Assembly: GCA_963921795.1 (NCBI GenBank)
Contig: OY997659.1
Span: 26,419,708 to 26,483,707, forward strand
Reading direction: 5' to 3'
From: Nannobrachium achirus
Lineage: Eukaryota; Chordata; Actinopteri; Myctophiformes; Myctophidae
Length of the DNA stretch: 64,000 nt
The position numbers and the translations under genes were made by a program. The notes beneath the pieces were generated by a model, which ran no database searches, was not told where the DNA came from, and saw only the letters and a program-made list of their open reading frames with translations. The stretch's first letter is position 1; each line of letters begins with the position of its first letter. Positions 20,736 to 32,600 of the stretch are shown piece by piece.

Positions 20736-23700
20736 CATCCCCCCCCTTAAGCTTGCTACTGGTTCGCAAACTTGCCGCTCTTCCTCATAGAGCCTGGACA
20801 GGGCATCGGCATGGGGAATATCCTTCCCTGGTTTATGCTCCACCTCAAAGTTGTAATCCTGCAACTCCAGAAACCAACGTGTTATTCTCTTATTAGTGTC
20901 CTTACTTTTAGCCATCCATTTCAATGGTGCGTGGTCCGTTATGAGAGTGAAACGCCTTCCCCACAAATAATAGCGTAGGTGGTGTACGGCCCACTTAATA
21001 GCAAGAGCCTCTTTCTCTATCGTTGCATAATTAAGTTCATGCTTTAAGAGCTTTCTGCTAATGAAGACTATTGGGTGCTCTTCGTCATCAATGACTTGCG
21101 AGAGCACGGCCCCGAGGCCTGTGTTCGAGGCGTCGGTGTGGAGTAGAAAATTCTTACCGAAGTCCGGGGTTTTTAGGACCGGCTCATCGCAGAGCTTCAG
21201 TTTGAGGCCTCGGAACACGGCCTCGGTCTCCTCTGTCCAGCGCAGCATATTGGGCCGACTTTGTCGGGTCATCTCGTACAAGGGAGCTGCAAGGGTAGCA
21301 TAGTTATTTATGAACTTGTTATAGTAGGACATGATTCCCAAGAATGACTTTAACTGCTTCTTGCTGACGGGTTTGGGCCATTCGCGTATACGCTCCACTT
21401 TGCGTAATTGGGGTTTTACGCACCCGCGCCCAATAGTGAAACCCAAATATTCGGCCTCATACAGACCTATTCGGCACTTCTTGGCGTTGGCGGTCAGACC
21501 CGCTCGTCGGAGAGCTCCCAGGACTGCTTCGATGTGATGGAGGTGATTCTCCCAGGTGCTGCTGTGGATCACAATGTCATCTAAATATGCGGCGGCATAG
21601 AGATGATGGGGCCTTAATACTCGGTCCATGAGTCTCTGAAATGTTGCGGGGGCACCGTGTACCCCGAACGGTAAGACAGTATATTGGAACAGCCCTTCAG
21701 GGGTAGAGAAGGCTGTTTTCTCTTTGGTTTCTTTTGTAAGGGGCACTTGCCAATAGCCTTTTGTCAAATCGAGGGTGCTTACAAATCGAGCGGGGCCCAG
21801 CCGCTCGATTAATTCATCTACCCGGGGCATGGGGTAAGCATCAAAATTTGAAATCTCATTTAATTTACGGAAATCATTGCAGAACCGGATTGTGCCGTCC
21901 GGCTTGGGGACCAGCACAATGGGACTCGACCAGGCACTGTGTGACTCCTCTATAATTCCCAGTTGTAGCATATTTGTTACCTCCTCTTTTACAGCTCCTC
22001 GCCGGGCCTCTGGGATACGGTACGGACGTTGTCTCACTATTTTCCCCGGGGTTGTTTGGATGTCGTGCGCAATAGCGTGGGTACGGCCCGGCAGTTCTGA
22101 GAACCGGTCCGCATTCCTACTCAGAAGCTCACGTATATCTTGCGCCTGAGCTGGGGACAGTTCCTCTCCAATAGGGACTGGAGGCGGGTTCTGAGAGGAG
22201 AGAGTGGTTAGTAGGGCCGGGAGAGCGACAGGAGGCACAACGTGCCACTTTTTCAGCAGATTAATATGGTAAATTTGCATAGTTTTCCGCCGCCCTATTT
22301 GGCGCACGCGGTAGTTGACCGGGCCCAGTTTCTCCATAATTTCGTATGGCCCTTGCCATTTTGCGAGAAATTTACATTCGCTCGTGGGAATGAGCACCAG
22401 CACTTTTTCGCCCACCTCAAAGCTCCGCAGCGTGGCGCCTCGGTTGTACACCCTGCACTGGGCGCGCTGCGCTTGTTCCATGTGTTCACGAACGAGCGGC
22501 CAGATCTTCTTGGCTCTCTCCCCTTCACATAGGTTCCCATCAATCGCGCTGACGTTCCTCCGAGCATTTTCCAGGTTCGGATCGTTCCACTGTTGTGTGG
22601 CGAAGTCCCCTCTGAGCGGAGAGCTCTCATCCTCCTCTTCGGGGAAGTCAGGCCACGCCACCGGCTCTGGCTCTTCTGACGAGGTGCCCCGCGGCGCTTC
22701 CTCCGCCTCGGGTGCATCTCCCTGCAGCTCCTCGTCTGGAGAGGGTTCGCTCTCTGGTCCCTCTGAGTCGGCGCGGAAGATCGGGCACGCGGGCAATGAG
22801 TTCCTCCAACGGGGGCCCGGCCGGATCTTTCTTCTTCGCCGCGGCCGCGGCGGTCCTCTGCCCCCCGGGTTCCAATGTCTCTCAAACAGCACACAGTCCG
22901 TGCCGATGAGCAGTGGGACCGGTAGGTTAGGTACAATTCCAGCTTCCACTTCGACATCTCCTTTGGTGGATTGGACGCGTATCAGCGTCGTTGGGTAGGA
23001 GCGCACATCCCCATGCACACAGCTGACCGGCATACGGCTGGAGGTGGGACGCCCGGCATGCTCAGCGTGTACCAGCGTGACGACGCTCCCCGAGTCGAGA
23101 AGAGCCTGGGTGTCCACTCCGTCAATTCTCACCGGCAGGTTGGAGTGGCGCCGCCGCTGGCTCCCGGAGTGAAGGCAGGGGCGTCGGCCGTCGGAGGCGG
23201 CGGTGGCGGATGGCATGGATACGTCCCGGTCTCGGTCCGGGCAGGACCATGCGATATGATCCGCTTTCCCGCAGACGTAGCACCGGCGTGATGTCTGCGG
23301 TTGGCTTCGGGCAGTCCGCTCTGTGGCGGCTCGTCTCGTAGTAGTAGGCGACAGGGGAGTAGCCGGAGGCCGCGAGCGGTCCCGGTTGTAACGTGCCTCC
23401 CCCGTCCCTCTGGGAATCTCTGACTTTGTGCTTCTCATCATCTCTGTACTCACTTGGTGATTTTCCAGGAGCGCAACCAGGGCCTCCACGGAATTTGGGC
23501 TCACCTGTGAGGCATAGCGGCGGGCATCAGGCGGCAGGGAACGTATACATTTGTCTATGACAATTCTCTCAATCAGTGGCGGGTCACCGGCCGTAGTCAG
23601 CCACCCATGAGTTAGGCGGAGGAGAGCGGCTATTTGGGGCCGAGGCGGCAGCGCCGCTTGCATGTTCCACCCATGGAAGCGCTGGGCTCGGGCCGGCATA

Positions 23701-24044
23701 CTATAACCTTGACTAGCCAAGATAGCTGCTTTCAGGCGCCTATATTCACGGGCCTCTGCCAGGGGTAGGTCACGGCACACACGTTGGGCTTCTCCTGAGA
23801 GGAAAGGAGCGATGATGCTGCCCCAGTCGGGGACGGGCCATCGTTCCCGGGCAGCGGTGCGCTCGAACACCTCCAGGAAGGCTTCAATATCATCATCGGG
23901 GGACAGTTTCGTTAACACTTCTCCAGGCGAACGTGTGGGATTAACGTTTTGGTCAATTTGGATTTTCTCTATTAATTTAGTCACCGCTTGCTGTAATTCG
24001 GCCTGGCTCTGTAACAGAGCGTCTAGGGCCGGTGTGGTTGTCAT
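20538..24044 (-). CDS. gag-pol polyprotein, copy 3
   Basis: Identical in predicted sequence to copies 1, 2 and 4. The zinc knuckle, protease D-S-G, RT Y-L-D-D and RNase H acidic residues are all intact, while the integrase catalytic region is absent at the same codon. It is the central unit of the array. Confidence 0.92.
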   Translation of the reverse strand: MTTTPALDALLQSQAELQQAVTKLIEKIQIDQNVNPTRSPGEVLTKLSPDDDIEAFLEVFERTAARERWPVPDWGSIIAPFLSGEAQRVCRDLPLAEAREYRRLKAAILASQGYSMPARAQRFHGWNMQAALPPRPQIAALLRLTHGWLTTAGDPPLIERIVIDKCIRSLPPDARRYASQVSPNSVEALVALLENHQVSTEMMRSTKSEIPRGTGEARYNRDRSRPPATPLSPTTTRRAATERTARSQPQTSRRCYVCGKADHIAWSCPDRDRDVSMPSATAASDGRRPCLHSGSQRRRHSNLPVRIDGVDTQALLDSGSVVTLVHAEHAGRPTSSRMPVSCVHGDVRSYPTTLIRVQSTKGDVEVEAGIVPNLPVPLLIGTDCVLFERHWNPGGRGPPRPRRRRKIRPGPRWRNSLPACPIFRADSEGPESEPSPDEELQGDAPEAEEAPRGTSSEEPEPVAWPDFPEEEDESSPLRGDFATQQWNDPNLENARRNVSAIDGNLCEGERAKKIWPLVREHMEQAQRAQCRVYNRGATLRSFEVGEKVLVLIPTSECKFLAKWQGPYEIMEKLGPVNYRVRQIGRRKTMQIYHINLLKKWHVVPPVALPALLTTLSSQNPPPVPIGEELSPAQAQDIRELLSRNADRFSELPGRTHAIAHDIQTTPGKIVRQRPYRIPEARRGAVKEEVTNMLQLGIIEESHSAWSSPIVLVPKPDGTIRFCNDFRKLNEISNFDAYPMPRVDELIERLGPARFVSTLDLTKGYWQVPLTKETKEKTAFSTPEGLFQYTVLPFGVHGAPATFQRLMDRVLRPHHLYAAAYLDDIVIHSSTWENHLHHIEAVLGALRRAGLTANAKKCRIGLYEAEYLGFTIGRGCVKPQLRKVERIREWPKPVSKKQLKSFLGIMSYYNKFINNYATLAAPLYEMTRQSRPNMLRWTEETEAVFRGLKLKLCDEPVLKTPDFGKNFLLHTDASNTGLGAVLSQVIDDEEHPIVFISRKLLKHELNYATIEKEALAIKWAVHHLRYYLWGRRFTLITDHAPLKWMAKSKDTNKRITRWFLELQDYNFEVEHKPGKDIPHADALSRLYEEERQVCEPVASLRGGMCGGSFGHRPPGRPCMSKKRTLDGRASPSRPTHCVGQVIDGRYLPAHTLHQAQAYAPVGPTQHRGA

Positions 24045-24107
24045 ATTGCGTCTAGGTGAGGTTCAGTACCCGTATTCTGCACACCATGTGTGGAGACTGA
24101 ACCCAAA

Positions 24108-25179
24108 CCAAGGCACAAGAGAGCAAAGACAGTGTTGCCAACTCGGGCATTTATTGAACAGTTCTTATTTTACAACAGCATTGTAATGCAACGTAGCATG
24201 AATGAACAACATAAATGTGAATAACTGAAATTGTCTTTTAATAAATCAACACAAGGTTTTCCCGGGACGGGGCTGTCGTTTCTCCTCTTCGTGGGGCGGC
24301 CAGGGGGGGGGTAGGTAAGAGTTACTTTAAAGGGGTTTCCCTCCACAGGAAACAGGCGAGTATAATTCCATTGTATAGTCTCTCTTCCCCACCGGCGCTA
24401 GGTGAGTATAGTTCCTCTCTACAGGTGACAGGTAAAGTATTTCTTTCCCATAGGTAATAGGTGAGTATAGTTCTTTTCCACAGGTGACAGGTAATAGGTG
24501 AGTAGGTGCCCGCTCTTACACAAATCCGTCTAATTCTCTATCTTCTAAATAAAATGAACACGGGGTATAATGGGCCTGGGGCCAGAGAATTTCCGGATAC
24601 TAGTAAGGTTTTAAGGGAAGTGAGATATACTCAACAAAATAGGAATAGGGGTGGCTCGCTGGGGGTCCGGAAGGTAAGGCTGTGGTCTCCTTTTCCAGGT
24701 CCTTCTCCTCAGCTCGCCGAGTACACACTCTCCAGTGATAGGTACACACTCCACAGTGAGTCAGGTTTGCGCTCCTCATTGATCCAGGTACACACTCCTC
24801 AGTGTCAGTCCGCTCCCAGTCCATGCCTAGAAGTAATGAGTAGAAGGAACATTACTATAATGCACTTTACACAGTAACATGCGGTGGAGAGGGAAATATG
24901 GTGGCTCTTACCGCCTGTCTGCCCATGATCAGCTTGTCAGAGACTCCCAGCACAGACTGAAGGGGAGAGCGAGCTCAGTACTTATGCACCCCTGTGTTGG
25001 GTGGGGCCCACAGGTGCATACGCTTGTGCCTGATGAAGCGTGTGGGCCGGCAGGTAACGCCCGTCAATCACTTGGCCCACACAGTGTGTTGGTCTGCTAG
25101 GGCTCGCTCTCCCATCCAGGGTGCGCTTCTTTGACATGCAGGGCCTACCTGGCGGGCGGTGTCCGAACGAACCACCACA
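24108..25179 (-). repeat. LTR 4 of the array
   Basis: The internal shared LTR between copies 3 and 4, with the same internal open frames and repeat motifs at the same offsets as the other LTRs. Confidence 0.9.
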
Positions 25180-28100
25180 CATCCCCCCCCTTAAGCTTGC
25201 TACTGGTTCGCAAACTTGCCGCTCTTCCTCATAGAGCCTGGACAGGGCATCGGCATGGGGAATATCCTTCCCTGGTTTATGCTCCACCTCAAAGTTGTAA
25301 TCCTGCAACTCCAGAAACCAACGTGTTATTCTCTTATTAGTGTCCTTACTTTTAGCCATCCATTTCAATGGTGCGTGGTCCGTTATGAGAGTGAAACGCC
25401 TTCCCCACAAATAATAGCGTAGGTGGTGTACGGCCCACTTAATAGCAAGAGCCTCTTTCTCTATCGTTGCATAATTAAGTTCATGCTTTAAGAGCTTTCT
25501 GCTAATGAAGACTATTGGGTGCTCTTCGTCATCAATGACTTGCGAGAGCACGGCCCCGAGGCCTGTGTTCGAGGCGTCGGTGTGGAGTAGAAAATTCTTA
25601 CCGAAGTCCGGGGTTTTTAGGACCGGCTCATCGCAGAGCTTCAGTTTGAGGCCTCGGAACACGGCCTCGGTCTCCTCTGTCCAGCGCAGCATATTGGGCC
25701 GACTTTGTCGGGTCATCTCGTACAAGGGAGCTGCAAGGGTAGCATAGTTATTTATGAACTTGTTATAGTAGGACATGATTCCCAAGAATGACTTTAACTG
25801 CTTCTTGCTGACGGGTTTGGGCCATTCGCGTATACGCTCCACTTTGCGTAATTGGGGTTTTACGCACCCGCGCCCAATAGTGAAACCCAAATATTCGGCC
25901 TCATACAGACCTATTCGGCACTTCTTGGCGTTGGCGGTCAGACCCGCTCGTCGGAGAGCTCCCAGGACTGCTTCGATGTGATGGAGGTGATTCTCCCAGG
26001 TGCTGCTGTGGATCACAATGTCATCTAAATATGCGGCGGCATAGAGATGATGGGGCCTTAATACTCGGTCCATGAGTCTCTGAAATGTTGCGGGGGCACC
26101 GTGTACCCCGAACGGTAAGACAGTATATTGGAACAGCCCTTCAGGGGTAGAGAAGGCTGTTTTCTCTTTGGTTTCTTTTGTAAGGGGCACTTGCCAATAG
26201 CCTTTTGTCAAATCGAGGGTGCTTACAAATCGAGCGGGGCCCAGCCGCTCGATTAATTCATCTACCCGGGGCATGGGGTAAGCATCAAAATTTGAAATCT
26301 CATTTAATTTACGGAAATCATTGCAGAACCGGATTGTGCCGTCCGGCTTGGGGACCAGCACAATGGGACTCGACCAGGCACTGTGTGACTCCTCTATAAT
26401 TCCCAGTTGTAGCATATTTGTTACCTCCTCTTTTACAGCTCCTCGCCGGGCCTCTGGGATACGGTACGGACGTTGTCTCACTATTTTCCCCGGGGTTGTT
26501 TGGATGTCGTGCGCAATAGCGTGGGTACGGCCCGGCAGTTCTGAGAACCGGTCCGCATTCCTACTCAGAAGCTCACGTATATCTTGCGCCTGAGCTGGGG
26601 ACAGTTCCTCTCCAATAGGGACTGGAGGCGGGTTCTGAGAGGAGAGAGTGGTTAGTAGGGCCGGGAGAGCGACAGGAGGCACAACGTGCCACTTTTTCAG
26701 CAGATTAATATGGTAAATTTGCATAGTTTTCCGCCGCCCTATTTGGCGCACGCGGTAGTTGACCGGGCCCAGTTTCTCCATAATTTCGTATGGCCCTTGC
26801 CATTTTGCGAGAAATTTACATTCGCTCGTGGGAATGAGCACCAGCACTTTTTCGCCCACCTCAAAGCTCCGCAGCGTGGCGCCTCGGTTGTACACCCTGC
26901 ACTGGGCGCGCTGCGCTTGTTCCATGTGTTCACGAACGAGCGGCCAGATCTTCTTGGCTCTCTCCCCTTCACATAGGTTCCCATCAATCGCGCTGACGTT
27001 CCTCCGAGCATTTTCCAGGTTCGGATCGTTCCACTGTTGTGTGGCGAAGTCCCCTCTGAGCGGAGAGCTCTCATCCTCCTCTTCGGGGAAGTCAGGCCAC
27101 GCCACCGGCTCTGGCTCTTCTGACGAGGTGCCCCGCGGCGCTTCCTCCGCCTCGGGTGCATCTCCCTGCAGCTCCTCGTCTGGAGAGGGTTCGCTCTCTG
27201 GTCCCTCTGAGTCGGCGCGGAAGATCGGGCACGCGGGCAATGAGTTCCTCCAACGGGGGCCCGGCCGGATCTTTCTTCTTCGCCGCGGCCGCGGCGGTCC
27301 TCTGCCCCCCGGGTTCCAATGTCTCTCAAACAGCACACAGTCCGTGCCGATGAGCAGTGGGACCGGTAGGTTAGGTACAATTCCAGCTTCCACTTCGACA
27401 TCTCCTTTGGTGGATTGGACGCGTATCAGCGTCGTTGGGTAGGAGCGCACATCCCCATGCACACAGCTGACCGGCATACGGCTGGAGGTGGGACGCCCGG
27501 CATGCTCAGCGTGTACCAGCGTGACGACGCTCCCCGAGTCGAGAAGAGCCTGGGTGTCCACTCCGTCAATTCTCACCGGCAGGTTGGAGTGGCGCCGCCG
27601 CTGGCTCCCGGAGTGAAGGCAGGGGCGTCGGCCGTCGGAGGCGGCGGTGGCGGATGGCATGGATACGTCCCGGTCTCGGTCCGGGCAGGACCATGCGATA
27701 TGATCCGCTTTCCCGCAGACGTAGCACCGGCGTGATGTCTGCGGTTGGCTTCGGGCAGTCCGCTCTGTGGCGGCTCGTCTCGTAGTAGTAGGCGACAGGG
27801 GAGTAGCCGGAGGCCGCGAGCGGTCCCGGTTGTAACGTGCCTCCCCCGTCCCTCTGGGAATCTCTGACTTTGTGCTTCTCATCATCTCTGTACTCACTTG
27901 GTGATTTTCCAGGAGCGCAACCAGGGCCTCCACGGAATTTGGGCTCACCTGTGAGGCATAGCGGCGGGCATCAGGCGGCAGGGAACGTATACATTTGTCT
28001 ATGACAATTCTCTCAATCAGTGGCGGGTCACCGGCCGTAGTCAGCCACCCATGAGTTAGGCGGAGGAGAGCGGCTATTTGGGGCCGAGGCGGCAGCGCCG

Positions 28101-28488
28101 CTTGCATGTTCCACCCATGGAAGCGCTGGGCTCGGGCCGGCATACTATAACCTTGACTAGCCAAGATAGCTGCTTTCAGGCGCCTATATTCACGGGCCTC
28201 TGCCAGGGGTAGGTCACGGCACACACGTTGGGCTTCTCCTGAGAGGAAAGGAGCGATGATGCTGCCCCAGTCGGGGACGGGCCATCGTTCCCGGGCAGCG
28301 GTGCGCTCGAACACCTCCAGGAAGGCTTCAATATCATCATCGGGGGACAGTTTCGTTAACACTTCTCCAGGCGAACGTGTGGGATTAACGTTTTGGTCAA
28401 TTTGGATTTTCTCTATTAATTTAGTCACCGCTTGCTGTAATTCGGCCTGGCTCTGTAACAGAGCGTCTAGGGCCGGTGTGGTTGTCAT
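24982..28488 (-). CDS. gag-pol polyprotein, copy 4
   Basis: Same 1168-residue product as copies 1-3. It lies next to the one variant unit (copy 5), so the boundary between variant and non-variant units falls between 28488 and 29968. Confidence 0.92.
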   Translation of the reverse strand: MTTTPALDALLQSQAELQQAVTKLIEKIQIDQNVNPTRSPGEVLTKLSPDDDIEAFLEVFERTAARERWPVPDWGSIIAPFLSGEAQRVCRDLPLAEAREYRRLKAAILASQGYSMPARAQRFHGWNMQAALPPRPQIAALLRLTHGWLTTAGDPPLIERIVIDKCIRSLPPDARRYASQVSPNSVEALVALLENHQVSTEMMRSTKSEIPRGTGEARYNRDRSRPPATPLSPTTTRRAATERTARSQPQTSRRCYVCGKADHIAWSCPDRDRDVSMPSATAASDGRRPCLHSGSQRRRHSNLPVRIDGVDTQALLDSGSVVTLVHAEHAGRPTSSRMPVSCVHGDVRSYPTTLIRVQSTKGDVEVEAGIVPNLPVPLLIGTDCVLFERHWNPGGRGPPRPRRRRKIRPGPRWRNSLPACPIFRADSEGPESEPSPDEELQGDAPEAEEAPRGTSSEEPEPVAWPDFPEEEDESSPLRGDFATQQWNDPNLENARRNVSAIDGNLCEGERAKKIWPLVREHMEQAQRAQCRVYNRGATLRSFEVGEKVLVLIPTSECKFLAKWQGPYEIMEKLGPVNYRVRQIGRRKTMQIYHINLLKKWHVVPPVALPALLTTLSSQNPPPVPIGEELSPAQAQDIRELLSRNADRFSELPGRTHAIAHDIQTTPGKIVRQRPYRIPEARRGAVKEEVTNMLQLGIIEESHSAWSSPIVLVPKPDGTIRFCNDFRKLNEISNFDAYPMPRVDELIERLGPARFVSTLDLTKGYWQVPLTKETKEKTAFSTPEGLFQYTVLPFGVHGAPATFQRLMDRVLRPHHLYAAAYLDDIVIHSSTWENHLHHIEAVLGALRRAGLTANAKKCRIGLYEAEYLGFTIGRGCVKPQLRKVERIREWPKPVSKKQLKSFLGIMSYYNKFINNYATLAAPLYEMTRQSRPNMLRWTEETEAVFRGLKLKLCDEPVLKTPDFGKNFLLHTDASNTGLGAVLSQVIDDEEHPIVFISRKLLKHELNYATIEKEALAIKWAVHHLRYYLWGRRFTLITDHAPLKWMAKSKDTNKRITRWFLELQDYNFEVEHKPGKDIPHADALSRLYEEERQVCEPVASLRGGMCGGSFGHRPPGRPCMSKKRTLDGRASPSRPTHCVGQVIDGRYLPAHTLHQAQAYAPVGPTQHRGA

Positions 28489-28551
28489 ATTGCGTCTAGG
28501 TGAGGTTCAGTACCCGTATTCTGCACACCATGTGTGGAGACTGAACCCAAA

Positions 28552-29623
28552 CCAAGGCACAAGAGAGCAAAGACAGTGTTGCCAACTCGGGCATTTATTG
28601 AACAGTTCTTATTTTACAACAGCATTGTAATGCAACGTAGCATGAATGAACAACATAAATGTGAATAACTGAAATTGTCTTTTAATAAATCAACACAAGG
28701 TTTTCCCGGGACGGGGCTGTCGTTTCTCCTCTTCGTGGGGCGGCCAGGGGGGGGGTAGGTAAGAGTTACTTTAAAGGGGTTTCCCTCCACAGGAAACAGG
28801 CGAGTATAATTCCATTGTATAGTCTCTCTTCCCCACCGGCGCTAGGTGAGTATAGTTCCTCTCTACAGGTGACAGGTAAAGTATTTCTTTCCCATAGGTA
28901 ATAGGTGAGTATAGTTCTTTTCCACAGGTGACAGGTAATAGGTGAGTAGGTGCCCGCTCTTACACAAATCCGTCTAATTCTCTATCTTCTAAATAAAATG
29001 AACACGGGGTATAATGGGCCTGGGGCCAGAGAATTTCCGGATACTAGTAAGGTTTTAAGGGAAGTGAGATATACTCAACAAAATAGGAATAGGGGTGGCT
29101 CGCTGGGGGTCCGGAAGGTAAGGCTGTGGTCTCCTTTTCCAGGTCCTTCTCCTCAGCTCGCCGAGTACACACTCTCCAGTGATAGGTACACACTCCACAG
29201 TGAGTCAGGTTTGCGCTCCTCATTGATCCAGGTACACACTCCTCAGTGTCAGTCCGCTCCCAGTCCATGCCTAGAAGTAATGAGTAGAAGGAACATTACT
29301 ATAATGCACTTTACACAGTAACATGCGGTGGAGAGGGAAATATGGTGGCTCTTACCGCCTGTCTGCCCATGATCAGCTTGTCAGAGACTCCCAGCACAGA
29401 CTGAAGGGGAGAGCGAGCTCAGTACTTATGCACCCCTGTGTTGGGTGGGGCCCACAGGTGCATACGCTTGTGCCTGATGAAGCGTGTGGGCCGGCAGGTA
29501 ACGCCCGTCAATCACTTGGCCCACACAGTGTGTTGGTCTGCTAGGGCTCGCTCTCCCATCCAGGGTGCGCTTCTTTGACATGCAGGGCCTACCTGGCGGG
29601 CGGTGTCCGAACGAACCACCACA
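28552..29623 (-). repeat. LTR 5 of the array
   Basis: The internal shared LTR between copies 4 and 5. Its right edge at 29623 abuts the polypurine tract of copy 5. Confidence 0.9.
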
Positions 29624-32600
29624 CATCCCCCCCCTTAAGCTTGCTACTGGTTCGCAAACTTGCCGCTCTTCCTCATAGAGCCTGGACAGGGCATCGGCAT
29701 GGGGAATATCCTTCCCTGGTTTATGCTCCACCTCAAAGTTGTAATCCTGCAACTCCAGAAACCAACGTGTTATTCTCTTATTAGTGTCCTTACTTTTAGC
29801 CATCCATTTCAATGGTGCGTGGTCCGTTATGAGAGTGAAACGCCTTCCCCACAAATAATAGCGTAGGTGGTGTACGGCCCACTTAATAGCAAGAGCCTCT
29901 TTCTCTATCGTTGCATAATTAAGTTCATGCTTTAAGAGCTTTCTGCTAATGAAGACTATTGGGTGATCTTCGTCATCAATGACTTGCGAGAGCACGGCCC
30001 CGAGGCCTGTGTTCGAGGCGTCGGTGTGGAGTAGAAAATTCTTACCGAAGTCCGGGGTTTTTAGGACCGGCTCATCGCAGAGCTTCAGTTTGAGGCCTCG
30101 GAACACGGCCTCGGTCTCCTCTGTCCAGCGCAGCATATTGGGCCGACTTTGTCGGGTCATCTCGTACAAGGGAGCTGCAAGGGTAGCATAGTTATTTATG
30201 AACTTGTTATAGTAGGACATGATTCCCAAGAATGACTTTAACTGCTTCTTGCTGACGGGTTTGGGCCATTCGCGTATACGCTCCACTTTGCGTAATTGGG
30301 GTTTTACGCACCCGCGCCCAATAGTGAAACCCAAATATTCGGCCTCATACAGACCTATTCGGCACTTCTTGGCGTTGGCGGTCAGACCCGCTCGTCGGAG
30401 AGCTCCCAGGACTGCTTCGATGTGATGGAGGTGATTCTCCCAGGTGCTGCTGTGGATCACAATGTCATCTAAATATGCGGCGGCATAGAGATGATGGGGC
30501 CTTAATACTCGGTCCATGAGTCTCTGAAATGTTGCGGGGGCACCGTGTACCCCGAACGGTAAGACAGTATATTGGAACAGCCCTTCAGGGGTAGAGAAGG
30601 CTGTTTTCTCTTTGGTTTCTTTTGTAAGGGGCACTTGCCAATAGCCTTTTGTCAAATCGAGGGTGCTTACAAATCGAGCGGGGCCCAGCCGCTCGATTAA
30701 TTCATCTACCCGGGGCATGGGGTAAGCATCAAAATTTGAAATCTCATTTAATTTACGGAAATCATTGCAGAACCGGATTGTGCCGTCCGGCTTGGGGACC
30801 AGCACAATGGGACTCGACCAGGCACTGTGTGACTCCTCTATAATTCCCAGTTGTAGCATATTTGTTACCTCCTCTTTTACAGCTCCTCGCCGGGCCTCTG
30901 GGATACGGTACGGACGTTGTCTCACTATTTTCCCCGGGGTTGTTTGGATGTCGTGCGCAATAGCGTGGGTACGGCCCGGCAGTTCTGAGAACCGGTCCGC
31001 ATTCCTACTCAGAAGCTCACGTATATCTTGCGCCTGAGCTGGGGACAGTTCCTCTCCAATAGGGACTGGAGGCGGGTTCTGAGAGGAGAGAGTGGTTAGT
31101 AGGGCCGGGAGAGCGACAGGAGGCACAACGTGCCACTTTTTCAGCAGATTAATATGGTAAATTTGCATAGTTTTCCGCCGCCCTATTTGGCGCACGCGGT
31201 AGTTGACCGGGCCCAGTTTCTCCATAATTTCGTATGGCCCTTGCCATTTTGCGAGAAATTTACATTCGCTCGTGGGAATGAGCACCAGCACTTTTTCGCC
31301 CACCTCAAAGCTCCGCAGCGTGGCGCCTCGGTTGTACACCCTGCACTGGGCGCGCTGCGCTTGTTCCATGTGTTCACGAACGAGCGGCCAGATCTTCTTG
31401 GCTCTCTCCCCTTCACATAGGTTCCCATCAATCGCGCTGACGTTCCTCCGAGCATTTTCCAGGTTCGGATCGTTCCACTGTTGTGTGGCGAAGTCCCCTC
31501 TGAGCGGAGAGCTCTCATCCTCCTCTTCGGGGAAGTCAGGCCACGCCACCGGCTCTGGCTCTTCTGACGAGGTGCCCCGCGGCGCTTCCTCCGCCTCGGG
31601 TGCATCTCCCTGCAGCTCCTCGTCTGGAGAGGGTTCGCTCTCTGGTCCCTCTGAGTCGGCGCGGAAGATCGGGCACGCGGGCAATGAGTTCCTCCAACGG
31701 GGGCCCGGCCGGATCTTTCTTCTTCGCCGCGGCCGCGGCGGTCCTCTGCCCCCCGGGTTCCAATGTCTCTCAAACAGCACACAGTCCGTGCCGATGAGCA
31801 GTGGGACCGGTAGGTTAGGTACAATTCCAGCTTCCACTTCGACATCTCCTTTGGTGGATTGGACGCGTATCAGCGTCGTTGGGTAGGAGCGCACATCCCC
31901 ATGCACACAGCTGACCGGCATACGGCTGGAGGTGGGACGCCCGGCATGCTCAGCGTGTACCAGCGTGACGACGCTCCCCGAGTCGAGAAGAGCCTGGGTG
32001 TCCACTCCGTCAATTCTCACCGGCAGGTTGGAGTGGCGCCGCCGCTGGCTCCCGGAGTGAAGGCAGGGGCGTCGGCCGTCGGAGGCGGCGGTGGCGGATG
32101 GCATGGATACGTCCCGGTCTCGGTCCGGGCAGGACCATGCGATATGATCCGCTTTCCCGCAGACGTAGCACCGGCGTGATGTCTGCGGTTGGCTTCGGGC
32201 AGTCCGCTCTGTGGCGGCTCGTCTCGTAGTAGTAGGCGACAGGGGAGTAGCCGGAGGCCGCGAGCGGTCCCGGTTGTAACGTGCCTCCCCCGTCCCTCTG
32301 GGAATCTCTGACTTTGTGCTTCTCATCATCTCTGTACTCACTTGGTGATTTTCCAGGAGCGCAACCAGGGCCTCCACGGAATTTGGGCTCACCTGTGAGG
32401 CATAGCGGCGGGCATCAGGCGGCAGGGAACGTATACATTTGTCTATGACAATTCTCTCAATCAGTGGCGGGTCACCGGCCGTAGTCAGCCACCCATGAGT
32501 TAGGCGGAGGAGAGCGGCTATTTGGGGCCGAGGCGGCAGCGCCGCTTGCATGTTCCACCCATGGAAGCGCTGGGCTCGGGCCGGCATACTATAACCTTGA

